Shown piece by piece: positions 7,290-16,165 of a stretch of DNA of 64,000 bases. The DNA lies in the NCBI GenBank assembly GCA_024711345.1, contig JANJTA010000017.1, forward strand, positions 1-64,000, in the 5' to 3' direction. Position numbers and translations under genes: made by a program. How positions within the stretch are numbered: position 1 is the first letter of the stretch; each line of letters opens with the position of its first letter. The notes beneath the pieces were generated by a model, which did no database searches, was not told the origin of the DNA, and saw only the letters and a list, made by a program, of their open reading frames with translations. The DNA is from Rhodanobacter sp. GTDB lineage: Bacteria; Pseudomonadota; Gammaproteobacteria; Xanthomonadales; Rhodanobacteraceae.

Positions 7290-8174
7290 ATGATGTCCGA
7301 TGCACCTGACACAACTGAGCCGTTCGACTATGCAACGGCTTTCAGCCGGACGATCGGCTGGATCACCACGACCGAGCAGTCGAAGCTTCGCTCCATGCGC
7401 GTGGCGATCGCCGGACTCGGCGGTGTTGGCGGCAGTCATCTGTTGACCCTGACCCGACTCGGCATCCAGTCGTTCAACCTGGCGGACCTCGACCGCTTCG
7501 GCACGGAAAACCTCAACCGGCAGGCCGGGGCATTCCAGTCGACCATCGGCCAGCCCAAGGTCGACGTGGTGTCCCGGATGGCACGGGATATCAATCCGGA
7601 CCTGGACATCAACAAGTTCCCCAATGGCGTCACCCTCGACAACATGGAGCGGTTCCTGTCGGGAGTGGACCTGTACGTCGACGGACTGGACTTTTTCGTA
7701 CTCGATATCCGCGCCAGGCTGTTCGCCCTGTGTGCCGCGCACGGCATTCCAGCGATTACCGCCGCGCCGCTGGGCATGGGTGCCGCGGTGCTGGCGTTCC
7801 TGCCCGGCCACATGACATTTGAAGAGTATTTCCGGCTGGAAGGGAAAACGACCGACGAGCAGTTGCTGCGCTTCATGGTGGGTTTGGCGCCCGCCGTGCT
7901 GCATCAAGGCTATCTGGTCGATCCGTCGGCGGTGGACCTGGTCAACCATAAGGGGCCATCGACGCCCATGGCATGTGAAATCTGCGCCGGGATAGCCGGT
8001 ACCCAGGCTCTGAAGATCCTGCTTGGCCGGGGCAAGGTGCTCGCGGCACCGTACGGGCTGCACTTCGACGCCTATCGCAACAAGCTCGCCCGCACGTGGC
8101 GGCCAGGGGGCAACAACAATCCGCTGCAACGACTCATCCTGTCCATGGCACGGCGCCGTTTCATGCCTCACTGA
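7290..8174 (+). CDS. ThiF/MoeB/HesA-family adenylyltransferase (E1-like)
   Basis: A 294-residue enzyme of the E1-like superfamily, which adenylates a carboxyl group (often a protein C-terminus) using ATP. The nucleotide-binding loop is GLGGVGGSHL near residue 49. The D-x-D strand and R-finger region reads LADLDRFGTENLNRQ, followed by GQPKVDVVSR, all characteristic. Toward the end ACEICAGIAGTQALKI replaces the zinc-binding cysteines of MoeB/ThiF. No ThiS/MoaD-like partner gene is visible in the window, so the substrate may be a small acid. An alternative ATG is at 7293. It follows the PEP-CTERM gene terminator, so it needs its own promoter, which was not identified. Functionally it is grouped with the FeeM-like and nitroreductase-like genes by proximity. 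Confidence 0.8.
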   Translation: MMSDAPDTTEPFDYATAFSRTIGWITTTEQSKLRSMRVAIAGLGGVGGSHLLTLTRLGIQSFNLADLDRFGTENLNRQAGAFQSTIGQPKVDVVSRMARDINPDLDINKFPNGVTLDNMERFLSGVDLYVDGLDFFVLDIRARLFALCAAHGIPAITAAPLGMGAAVLAFLPGHMTFEEYFRLEGKTTDEQLLRFMVGLAPAVLHQGYLVDPSAVDLVNHKGPSTPMACEICAGIAGTQALKILLGRGKVLAAPYGLHFDAYRNKLARTWRPGGNNNPLQRLILSMARRRFMPH

Positions 8175-8416
8175 GCGATACGCATGGAGAAGTCGGCAGC
8201 GTTTACCTGTTGTCGCCGGAGCTGGAGTTGCCGCGGCAGCTCCTCTGTCCCGGCTTGCGTGCTCCGCCGAACTCGTGACGCTTGGCTGCCCCGAGTCATG
8301 GCCGATCCGCGAGCCGGCAAGATCCTGCAATGACCGCGCGAATCTTCCGCCGGACCACGCCGCAATGCCGGCAACGTCCTACACTCAACCCGCCACGGAA
8401 CCAAGGGGTGCCCGTC

Positions 8417-9586
8417 ATGCAGCGGCTCAGGATCGACTTGATCGCGGCCGCGCGACCCAACTTCATGAAGGTCGCGCCGCTGTTCCACGTATTGCATGAG
8501 CAGCCTTGGTGCCGCTTGCGGCTGGTGCACACCGGCCAGCACTACGATCAGAACATGTCGGAAGCCTTTTTTCGCGACCTGAAGCTGCCGCCGCCGGATC
8601 TGCACCTGGGCGCAGGCAGCGGCAGCCATGCGAAACAGACCGCCGACGTGATGCTTGCCTACGAAGCGGCCTGCGCCACGGATCGACCGGACCTGGTGGT
8701 GGTGGTCGGGGATGTCAATTCGACGATGGCCTGCGCGCTGGTCGGTGCGAAGCTGCACATCACGGTCGCGCATCTGGAAGCCGGGTTGCGCAGCGGCGAC
8801 CGCCGGATGCCCGAGGAGATCAACCGTCTGGTGACCGACACGCTGGCGGACATCCTGTGGACGCCGTCGCCAGACGCCGACGAGCACCTTGCCGCCGAAG
8901 GCGTGCCGCCGGAAAAGATCACCCGCGTGGGCAACATCATGATCGATTCCTACGAGCTCATGCGCGAACGCATTGACGCCGACGGCGAGCGGCGCCGACT
9001 CGGGCTGGAGAATCGTGCCTACGCGGTAGTGACCCTGCATCGACCCTCCAACGTGGACGCGGCCGAGCCGCTCACGGCGCTGGTCCGGCAACTGACCCGC
9101 ATCGCGGCCAGATTGCCGCTGGTGTTTCCGGTGCACCCGCGCACGCGCAAGAACCTGGAAGCTTTCGGCCTGTGGCCGGAACTGGCCGATGCTCCCAACC
9201 TGCAAGTCGTCGATCCGCTCGGCTACGTGGATTTCATGAACCTGGTATGCGGTGCGCGCCTGGCCATCACGGATTCGGGCGGCATCCAGGAAGAAACCAC
9301 CTATCTCGGCATCCCCTGCCTCACCCTGCGCACCACGACCGAGCGGCCGATCACGATCACGGAGGGCACCAACCGGCTGGTGACCGCCGCCGCGCTGGTG
9401 CCGGCCGTGGACGAGATTCTCGCCGGCCGCTGGCCGCATGGGCGCAGGCCCCAGCTGTGGGATGGGCACACCGCGGCACGGGTGGCGGCCGACATTCGCC
9501 AGCGCCTGCTGAGCGCCCCGCCTCGCCTTGCCGAAGCAGCAAGGGTTCCGGCCGCCGCCAACCGGCGTACGCTGGGCAGTGCCTGA
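8417..9586 (+). CDS. wecB: UDP-N-acetylglucosamine 2-epimerase (non-hydrolysing)
   Basis: A 389-residue cytoplasmic enzyme interconverting UDP-GlcNAc and UDP-ManNAc, a precursor for polysaccharide. Family motifs are visible: HTGQHYDQNMS, VVVGDVNST, HLEAGLRSGDRRMPEEINR (contains catalytic Asp and Glu residues of the family), HPRTRKN and ITDSGGIQEE. The ATG at 8417 follows AAGGGGTG and starts exactly at the family N-terminus (RIDLIAAARPNFMK); the longer open frame from 8282 is not needed. The length is normal. It directly precedes prsK and so belongs to the XrtA/PEP-CTERM cluster, probably supplying ManNAc for the exopolysaccharide. Confidence 0.92.
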   Translation: MQRLRIDLIAAARPNFMKVAPLFHVLHEQPWCRLRLVHTGQHYDQNMSEAFFRDLKLPPPDLHLGAGSGSHAKQTADVMLAYEAACATDRPDLVVVVGDVNSTMACALVGAKLHITVAHLEAGLRSGDRRMPEEINRLVTDTLADILWTPSPDADEHLAAEGVPPEKITRVGNIMIDSYELMRERIDADGERRRLGLENRAYAVVTLHRPSNVDAAEPLTALVRQLTRIAARLPLVFPVHPRTRKNLEAFGLWPELADAPNLQVVDPLGYVDFMNLVCGARLAITDSGGIQEETTYLGIPCLTLRTTTERPITITEGTNRLVTAAALVPAVDEILAGRWPHGRRPQLWDGHTAARVAADIRQRLLSAPPRLAEAARVPAAANRRTLGSA

Positions 9587-9651
9587 ACCCGGCAGCAGTA
9601 CCGCCGGATTGGGCGCAGACAACCGCGTGGCGCGCTGGGGACCGTCCAGAC

Positions 9652-11733
9652 ATGCACGTCATCATCATCGTCAGCTACCTGGCCGCCGCCGTCGCGTTCC
9701 TCGCCGGCACGGCCTTGCTGGGCGTCGGTTGGCGCGGCCAGCGCACCGGTGCCTTGCTGATCCTGGCCGCGATGGCCTCGGTCCTGTGGGGCGCGTTTCT
9801 GGCTTACGCCGAGTGGCAGCGTACGGTGGCAGCCCACTGGTTGTTGCTGGCCGAGGTCCTGCGTTACGGCGCCTGGATCGTCTTCGTGAGTGCCTTGTTC
9901 AGTGCCTGGCCGATATCAAGCCTGCTGCGCGACCTGCGCGTTGTTGCACATGCGCTCTGGATCGTGCTCGCGCTCTACTGCCTGTGGCCGGCAACGGGCC
10001 TTCCGCAGGCGACCGGCCTGCCGTTCAGCGCCAACGTGCCGCTGGTCGGCGTGCTGGTGCTCGCCCTCGCCGGCGTGGTGCTGCTCGAGCAGATCTACCG
10101 CAACGTGCAAGCGCAACAACGCTGGGCGCTCAAGTTTCTGGTGATCGCGCTCGGCCTGCTGTTCGCCTACGACATCTTCCTGTACTCCTACGCGGTGCTC
10201 TACCGGCAGTTCAACGTCAGCGCATGGGCAGCGCGCGGTTTCATCAATGCATTGCTGGTGCCGCTGGTGCTGGTGGCGGCGGCGCGCAACCCGCAGTGGT
10301 CGCTGGATGTCGGCGTGTCGCGGCGCGCGGTGTTCTATTCCACCAGCCTGCTGGTGGTCGCCATTTACATCATCGGCACGGCGATCGGTGGTTACTACGT
10401 GCGCCTGTACGGAGGCGACTGGGGCCGGGTGGCGGAAATCACCCTGGTCTGCTTCGCGCTGCTGCTGGTGCTGCTGATCGCCTTCTCCGGTCAGGCGCGT
10501 TCGCGCCTGCGGGTGTTCCTGCACAAGAACTTCTTCAGTTTCCGCCACGACTATCGCGAGGAATGGCTGCGCCTGACGGCGACGCTGTCCGCCGGCGACA
10601 CCGACTTGCCGCAGCGCGCGGTTCACGCGATCGCGCAGATCATGGACAGCCCGGCCGGCGTGCTGTTCATGTGCGACGACGACGACGACTTCGTGCCGGA
10701 GGCGCGCTGGAACATGCCCACGCCAGCCGGCCTGAAACTTCCGGCCAACCTGCCGGCATTCGGACTCATGCGCACGCGGCGGTGGATCTACGACCTGGAT
10801 GAAGCGCCGCCGCTGGGCGACGAACGATGGCGGGCGCCGGCCGAACTGGCCGGCCTGCCGCGCGCCTGGCTGCTGGTGCCGCTGGTGCTGGAAGACCGGC
10901 TCGTCGGTTTCGTGGTGCTGGCGCGCGCACGCGCACGGCGCGCGTTCGATTGGGAAGACATTGACCTGCTCCGCGCCGCTGGCAGTCAGGTGGCCGGCCT
11001 CCTGGCGCAGGCGGTCGATGCCCGGCGCCTTGCCGAGGCGCGCCAGTTCGAAGGTTTCAACCGGCTCACCGCGTTCCTGATGCACGACCTCAAGAACCTC
11101 GCCGCCCAGCAATCGTTGCTGCTGCAGAACGCCGAACGCCACAAGCACAACCCGGCGTTCGTGGACGACATGCTCGCCACGGTGGCCAATTCGGTGCAGC
11201 GCATCTCGCGCCTGCTCGAGCAGTTGCGCGGCGACGCGGCACCGGCCAAACACGGTCGCGTGGCACTGGCCACGGTGCTCGACAAGGCGCTCGACGAGTG
11301 CCGCGCGCAGTCGCCACGGCCGGACTATCGGCCGGCGGCGGACGACCTGTGGGTGCAGACGGATACCGAGCAGCTGGCCACGGTGCTCGGACACGTGATC
11401 CGCAACGCCCAGGACGCGGCGCAGGCCCATGGCCATGTCACGCTGAGAGTCAGGCACGAAACCGGGCACGCCACCATCGAAATCGAGGATGACGGAGCTG
11501 GCATGGACGAGGATTTCATCCGCAACCGGTTATTCAAGCCGTTCTTCACTACCAAGGCCAGCAAGGGCATGGGCATCGGCGCCTATCAGGCTCGCGCATA
11601 CGTGCATTCGTTGGGCGGAACGATGCGCGTGCACAGCACCCCGGGCCAGGGCAGCGTATTCACTATCCGGTTGCCGCTGGCCGAGCCGGCCGTGGCCGCC
11701 ATGGCGGCTGAGCAGCCGCAGGCTGCGCCATGA
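9652..11733 (+). CDS. prsK: XrtA/PEP-CTERM system histidine kinase PrsK
   Basis: A 693-residue membrane sensor kinase. The N-terminal 290 residues contain roughly eight to nine hydrophobic segments (first MHVIIIVSYLAAAVAFLAGT). A GAF-like domain follows at about 340-460, then the phosphoacceptor motif FLMHDLKNLAAQQ (His478) and the ATPase domain with HVIRNAQDAA (N box), IEDDGAGMDEDF (G1) and KGMGIGAY (G2). The layout matches the PrsK family found beside exosortase systems. The signal sensed is unknown. It would phosphorylate PrsR, with which its stop overlaps by 4 bases. The start was chosen at the first hydrophobic segment; the longer frame upstream overlaps wecB. Confidence 0.92.
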   Translation: MHVIIIVSYLAAAVAFLAGTALLGVGWRGQRTGALLILAAMASVLWGAFLAYAEWQRTVAAHWLLLAEVLRYGAWIVFVSALFSAWPISSLLRDLRVVAHALWIVLALYCLWPATGLPQATGLPFSANVPLVGVLVLALAGVVLLEQIYRNVQAQQRWALKFLVIALGLLFAYDIFLYSYAVLYRQFNVSAWAARGFINALLVPLVLVAAARNPQWSLDVGVSRRAVFYSTSLLVVAIYIIGTAIGGYYVRLYGGDWGRVAEITLVCFALLLVLLIAFSGQARSRLRVFLHKNFFSFRHDYREEWLRLTATLSAGDTDLPQRAVHAIAQIMDSPAGVLFMCDDDDDFVPEARWNMPTPAGLKLPANLPAFGLMRTRRWIYDLDEAPPLGDERWRAPAELAGLPRAWLLVPLVLEDRLVGFVVLARARARRAFDWEDIDLLRAAGSQVAGLLAQAVDARRLAEARQFEGFNRLTAFLMHDLKNLAAQQSLLLQNAERHKHNPAFVDDMLATVANSVQRISRLLEQLRGDAAPAKHGRVALATVLDKALDECRAQSPRPDYRPAADDLWVQTDTEQLATVLGHVIRNAQDAAQAHGHVTLRVRHETGHATIEIEDDGAGMDEDFIRNRLFKPFFTTKASKGMGIGAYQARAYVHSLGGTMRVHSTPGQGSVFTIRLPLAEPAVAAMAAEQPQAAP

Positions 11734-13091
11734 ACCAGAAGCAGCGCTGCCTGTTGATCGTCGAGGACGATGCCGGCCTGCAGCGCCAGCTGCGCTGGAG
11801 CTTCGAGGATTACGACGTGGTCATGGCCGGTGACCGGCCGACCGCGCTTGCCCTGCTGCGCCGCCACGAGCCGGCGGTGGTGCTGCAGGACCTGGGCTTG
11901 CCCCCTGACGCCACCGGCACCGCCGAGGGCTTCGCCACCATCGCGGAGATCCTGCGGGAAGCACCGCACACCAAGATCGTCGTGGTCACCGGCAACGGCG
12001 ACCGCGACAACGCGGTCAAGGCGATCGGCTGCGGCGCCTACGACTTCTGCTCCAAGCCGCTGGAGCTGGAGGTCCTGCGCCTGATCGTGGATCGCGCCTT
12101 CCGCGTACACGAGCTGGAGGCCGAGAACCGCAAGCTCAGAAGCCGCTCGACCACGACGCTCGACGGCATCATCGGCAGCAGCGAAGCCATGCTCACTGCC
12201 TACCGGCTGATAGAGAAGGTCAGCCCTTCCGACGCCACCGTCCTGCTGCTCGGCGAAACCGGCACCGGCAAGGAGGTGTTCGCCCGCGCGGTGCACCGCC
12301 TGAGCACGCGCAGCGACGGGCCGTTCGTGGCGATCAACTGCGCCGCCATTCCCGAAACGCTGCTGGAAGCCGAGCTGTTCGGCCACGAGAAAGGCGCCTA
12401 CACCGGCGCGCACAAGCAGACCAAGGGCAAGATCGAACTGGCAGTCAACGGCACCCTGTTGCTTGACGAGATCGGCGACATGCCGTTTTCGCTGCAGGCC
12501 AAGCTGCTGCGGTTCCTCGAGGAGCGGGTGGTCGAACGCGTCGGCGGGCGCGAACCGATTCCGGTGGACGTGCGCATCATCTGCGCGACGCACCAGGACC
12601 TGCCCGCGCTGATCAGTGCGGGGCGTTTCCGCGAGGATCTGTTCTACCGCGTCAGCGAAGTGACCATCCGGCTTCCGCCGCTGCGCGAACGCGCCGGCGA
12701 CATCGCGCCTCTGGCACGACATTTTCTCGAGCAGGCGGCCAGCCGCCACGGTCGCGCGGTTCGCGGTTTCACGGCGAAGGCGCTCAAGGCGATCGAGGCG
12801 TGCCCGTGGCGCGGCAACGTGCGCGAGCTGGAGAACGCCGTCAACAGCGCCGTCATCATGGCGAACGGGAAGCAGATCGAACTGGAAGAGCTGCATCTCG
12901 GTGCGGCTGGTGGCGATATTCTGGATTTGCGCCAGGTACGCAACGATGCCGAAAAACGCGCGATCCAGCTGGCTCTGACCCGGTCCGGCGGCAATCTCTC
13001 GCAGGTCGCTGGCCTGCTCGGAATCAGCCGCCCGACGCTCTACGATCTTCTGGACAAGCACGGCTTGAAAAAGCCTGCCGAAACAGATTGA
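11730..13091 (+). CDS. prsR: XrtA/PEP-CTERM system sigma-54 response regulator PrsR
   Basis: A 453-residue activator with three domains: a receiver (acidic pair EDD at 12-14, phosphoacceptor Asp54 in LQDLGL, Lys in CSKPLE); an AAA+ domain (Walker A GETGTGKE; sigma-54 contact loop GAYTGA, a common variant of GAFTGA; Walker B TLLLDEIGDM; RFREDLFYR; WRGNVRELEN); and a Fis-type helix-turn-helix at the end (GGNLSQVAGLLGISRPTLYD). It converts closed sigma-54 polymerase complexes to open ones. Translationally coupled to prsK (ATGA overlap). Natural targets in this window are the three -24/-12 promoters of the PEP-CTERM genes. Confidence 0.95.
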   Translation: MNQKQRCLLIVEDDAGLQRQLRWSFEDYDVVMAGDRPTALALLRRHEPAVVLQDLGLPPDATGTAEGFATIAEILREAPHTKIVVVTGNGDRDNAVKAIGCGAYDFCSKPLELEVLRLIVDRAFRVHELEAENRKLRSRSTTTLDGIIGSSEAMLTAYRLIEKVSPSDATVLLLGETGTGKEVFARAVHRLSTRSDGPFVAINCAAIPETLLEAELFGHEKGAYTGAHKQTKGKIELAVNGTLLLDEIGDMPFSLQAKLLRFLEERVVERVGGREPIPVDVRIICATHQDLPALISAGRFREDLFYRVSEVTIRLPPLRERAGDIAPLARHFLEQAASRHGRAVRGFTAKALKAIEACPWRGNVRELENAVNSAVIMANGKQIELEELHLGAAGGDILDLRQVRNDAEKRAIQLALTRSGGNLSQVAGLLGISRPTLYDLLDKHGLKKPAETD

Positions 13092-13128
13092 CCCACGCCC
13101 GGCGCGTGGCGAACTGGGGGTAAAAGAT

Positions 13129-15933
13129 ATGCGCTTGATCAGGTTGAACACGCGGATCGTTCGTCATGGCCTGGCGCTGCTGTGCGCCAGCTTGTCACTG
13201 GCTGGCTGCGGCGCCGGCAGGCAAGGCAGCGTCGATGCAGGCACCAGGTACCAGGCCAGCGGGGAGTATCGCGCGGCCTACATCGAAGCCAAGAAGGTCC
13301 TGCAACGCGACAGCAAGAACGGCGAGGCCTGGCTGCTGCTCGGGCAGGCTTCGCTGATGCTGGGCAACCCAGCGGACACCCTGAGCGAGCTGCAGAACGC
13401 CGAGGCGAACGGGGTGCCGGCAGAACGCCGGATGGTACCCATGGGACGCGCGTTGCTGGTGACGCGCCAGTACGACAAGTTGCTCGCCACCCTGCCTGCC
13501 GAGCCGCCCTACGAGTCCAAGGTCAAGGCGCGCGTAGGCGCGCTGCGGGGCGACGCCTACCGCGCGCTCGGGCAATCCGATCAGGCCCGGCAAGCGTACC
13601 TGGCCGCGTTGTCGGTGGACGCGGCCAGTCCGGATGCGCTGGTGGGACTGGCCCAGCTGGCGACCGCCGCCAACGACCCAGTGGCCGCCGGCAAGTACCT
13701 GCAGCAGGCGCTGGCCGCCGCGCCGGACCATCCGCAGGTCTGGGTCGCGAAGGGTGACCTGGCATTCGGCAGCGCCGATTTCGCCAGCGCCGAAGCGGAC
13801 TACCAGAAAGCGATGGACCTCAAGAACCCGGACTGGTTGCCGCAGGAGCGCTTCTACGCGCTGACCCGCCTGGTCAGCGCACAGGCCCAGCAGAACCACT
13901 TCGACAAGGCGCTGGCCAGCATCCAGGTGCTGGAGAAAATGTCGCCGCAGCAACCGTACCCGCACTATCTGCACGCCATGGTGCTGTACCGGCAGGGCAA
14001 TCTGGACGCCGCGACTTCCGAGCTGCAGCAGGTGCTCAAGGTGTCGCCGGACAATGTCCAGGCGCAGTTGCTCATGGGCGCGGTCAACTACGCGCAAGGC
14101 AACTATGGCCAGGCGGAAATGTACCTCAGCAACGCCATGGGCATGGATCAGAAGAACGTCGATGTGCGCAAGTTGCTGGCACTCACGCTCTACCGCGAAG
14201 GGCGCTCGCGCCAGGCGCTGGACACGCTTCGACCGGTCGCGCCGGGGACCCCGTCCGATGCCGAGCTGCTGGCCACGCTGGAGAGGGCCGCCGCCGCAGG
14301 CGCCCGTTCACCGAAGGGGGCAGCCAGCGCAAGCAGCGCAAGCAATCCCGCCGACACCCAGTTTGCTGGCGCCGGCAACGCCCTCGCCAGCGGCAACGAA
14401 GCGGAAGCGATCCGGTTGCTGCGGGAGATCCCCGCGGGCAACGCCTCCACCGAGGCGCGCCGCAACAGCCTGCTGGTCATCACCTACCTGCGCGAGCAGC
14501 ACCCAGCCGAGGCGGTCAAGGTGGCGTCTGCCTACGCGTCCGCCAATCCGCGCGACAGCGCCGCGCATCTGCTGTACGGAACCGCACTGGTCGCAGCCGG
14601 CCAGCGCCCCGAAGCACGCGCCCAGTACTCCGAAGCCTTGCGTCTGGACCCGGAGAATCTTGCCGCGTTGCTGAGCCTGGGCAGCCTGGATTCGCTCGAA
14701 GGCCACCAGGAAGCCGCGGCCGGCCGCTACGCGACGGTACTGAAAAAAGACCCGCACAACGCGGCGGCGATGACCTCGCTTGGTCAGCTCGCCCTGCTGC
14801 AGGGTGACAAGGCCGAAGCTGCCAGGCGATTCAAGCAGGCCATCGACGCGGCGCCGAAGTCGATCAACGCCTACATCGCACTGGTGGCGCTATACAGCGA
14901 AAGCGGCAAATTCGACGAAGCCCTCAGTACGGCCAGGCAGCTGGTGCAGGCCAGCCCCGACAATCCGGCGGCGCTCAACGCCCTCGGGGCGACGGAACTC
15001 AACGCCGGCCACCACGGCGAAGCCTTGAAGCCGCTGCAGCAAGCCGTGAACCTCGCCCCGCAGATGCCCTTGTACCGTACCAACCTGGCGCGCGCGCAGC
15101 TCCTCGGCAAGGACACCAAGGCTGCCGAGGACAATCTCGACGCAGTGATCAAGGCCGACCCGGGTCAGGCGACGGCCGTCGCGCTGCGGGCGTTCCTGAA
15201 GCTGCAGAACCACGACCTGCCCGGCGCCATAGCCCTCGCGCAGACGCTGCAGAAGCAATCCGCCACCAGAGCGATGGGCTTCTCGCTGGAAGGCGACCTG
15301 TATATGGCGAACAAGTCTTATCGCGAGGCTGCCCACGCCTACCAGCAGGGGCTGAAGCTGCAGTACGACCAGTCGCTGGTGGTCAAGAGCTTCCAGGCGC
15401 TCAGCGAAAGCGGGGCCAACGCCCCGGAGGGCGTACTGCGCGACTGGCTGGACAAGCATCCGGATGACGCCGCCACCCGCCTGCTGCTGGCCGACTACTA
15501 CCTGAGCCATGCGCGGAATGCACTGGCAGCCGGCCAGTACGAGCAGGTACTGAAGGCGTACCCCTCCAACATCGGCGCGCTCAACAACCTCGCCTGGATC
15601 TACACGGAGCAGAACAACCCCAAGGCGCTGGCGCTGGCGGAGCGGGCCTACCGGCTGGCCTCCGAATCGCCGGGCATCGCGGACACTTACGCCTGGGTGC
15701 TGATCGCGCACAACCAGCCCAAGCAGGCACTGCCGATCCTGCTGCAGGCAGCCAAGGCGGCACCCAAGGCACCGGCGATCCAATACCATCTGGCCGTGGC
15801 CAAGGCGCGCACCGGCGACTCTGCCGGGGCGCTCGGCACGCTCGCGGCGCTGCACAAATCAGGGGCGGATTTCCAGGACAAGCCAGCCGCGGAAAAGCTG
15901 TATCGCGAGTTGGCCGGCGCAGCCGCCAAGTAG
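13129..15933 (+). CDS. prsT: XrtA/PEP-CTERM system TPR-repeat lipoprotein PrsT
   Basis: A 934-residue lipoprotein. The signal ends in the lipobox LAGC (Cys27), so it is anchored in a membrane facing the periplasm. The remainder is a long array of tetratricopeptide repeats, easily seen as recurring G-x-x-x-x-A and P patterns (for example PDNVQAQLLMGAVNYAQGNY). Length and position directly after prsR are typical of PrsT. Its role is unproven; a periplasmic scaffold for PEP-CTERM protein or polysaccharide assembly is inferred. GGGGTAAAAGAT precedes the ATG. A short palindrome (CCACGC/GCGTGG) lies between prsR and prsT. Confidence 0.93.
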   Translation: MRLIRLNTRIVRHGLALLCASLSLAGCGAGRQGSVDAGTRYQASGEYRAAYIEAKKVLQRDSKNGEAWLLLGQASLMLGNPADTLSELQNAEANGVPAERRMVPMGRALLVTRQYDKLLATLPAEPPYESKVKARVGALRGDAYRALGQSDQARQAYLAALSVDAASPDALVGLAQLATAANDPVAAGKYLQQALAAAPDHPQVWVAKGDLAFGSADFASAEADYQKAMDLKNPDWLPQERFYALTRLVSAQAQQNHFDKALASIQVLEKMSPQQPYPHYLHAMVLYRQGNLDAATSELQQVLKVSPDNVQAQLLMGAVNYAQGNYGQAEMYLSNAMGMDQKNVDVRKLLALTLYREGRSRQALDTLRPVAPGTPSDAELLATLERAAAAGARSPKGAASASSASNPADTQFAGAGNALASGNEAEAIRLLREIPAGNASTEARRNSLLVITYLREQHPAEAVKVASAYASANPRDSAAHLLYGTALVAAGQRPEARAQYSEALRLDPENLAALLSLGSLDSLEGHQEAAAGRYATVLKKDPHNAAAMTSLGQLALLQGDKAEAARRFKQAIDAAPKSINAYIALVALYSESGKFDEALSTARQLVQASPDNPAALNALGATELNAGHHGEALKPLQQAVNLAPQMPLYRTNLARAQLLGKDTKAAEDNLDAVIKADPGQATAVALRAFLKLQNHDLPGAIALAQTLQKQSATRAMGFSLEGDLYMANKSYREAAHAYQQGLKLQYDQSLVVKSFQALSESGANAPEGVLRDWLDKHPDDAATRLLLADYYLSHARNALAAGQYEQVLKAYPSNIGALNNLAWIYTEQNNPKALALAERAYRLASESPGIADTYAWVLIAHNQPKQALPILLQAAKAAPKAPAIQYHLAVAKARTGDSAGALGTLAALHKSGADFQDKPAAEKLYRELAGAAAK

Positions 15934-15976
15934 GTGGGAAGCCATCGGCGGTTGCGCGTTCCTATCGGCTTCCCAC
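15934..15976. terminator. inverted repeat between convergent genes
   Basis: GTGGGAAGCC (15934-15943) pairs with GGCTTCCCAC (15967-15976) across 23 bases. It lies between the prsT stop and the end of the convergent small membrane-protein gene, whose last codons it overlaps. There is no strong T run, so terminator function is tentative. Confidence 0.4.
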
Positions 15977-16165
15977 AAGGAAGCCCAGCAGGATCAAGCC
16001 CGCCCCGACAGTCCAGCCGGTGGCCAGCCCAACCAGCAGCCGACCGATGCGGACGCTGTGCAGACGCCAGTACAGGTCGCCCAGCAACCACCACAGGCCG
16101 GTGAAAACGGCAATCGCGAAAGCGCCCCACCCCAGATGGCCGGATAACCACAGGAAGTCATTCAT
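15962..16165 (-). CDS. small two-helix membrane protein
   Basis: A 67-residue protein beginning MNDFLWLSGHLGWGAFAIAV, with two hydrophobic helices separated by a short LYWRLHSVRIGR segment. Its ATG overlaps the stop codon of the upstream phosphatidylserine decarboxylase-like gene by 4 bases, which supports real translation and a shared role. No family recognised. Confidence 0.6.
   Translation of the reverse strand: MNDFLWLSGHLGWGAFAIAVFTGLWWLLGDLYWRLHSVRIGRLLVGLATGWTVGAGLILLGFLVGSR

Noticed and set aside
8168-9622. 484-codon minus-strand open frame opposite wecB
   Set aside because: A shadow of the GC-rich wecB gene; repetitive Arg/Gly/His composition and no ribosome site.
9916-13151. Long minus-strand frames opposite prsK and prsR
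   Set aside because: Arg/Gln/His-rich antisense frames from third-position GC bias; the sense genes have full domain sets.
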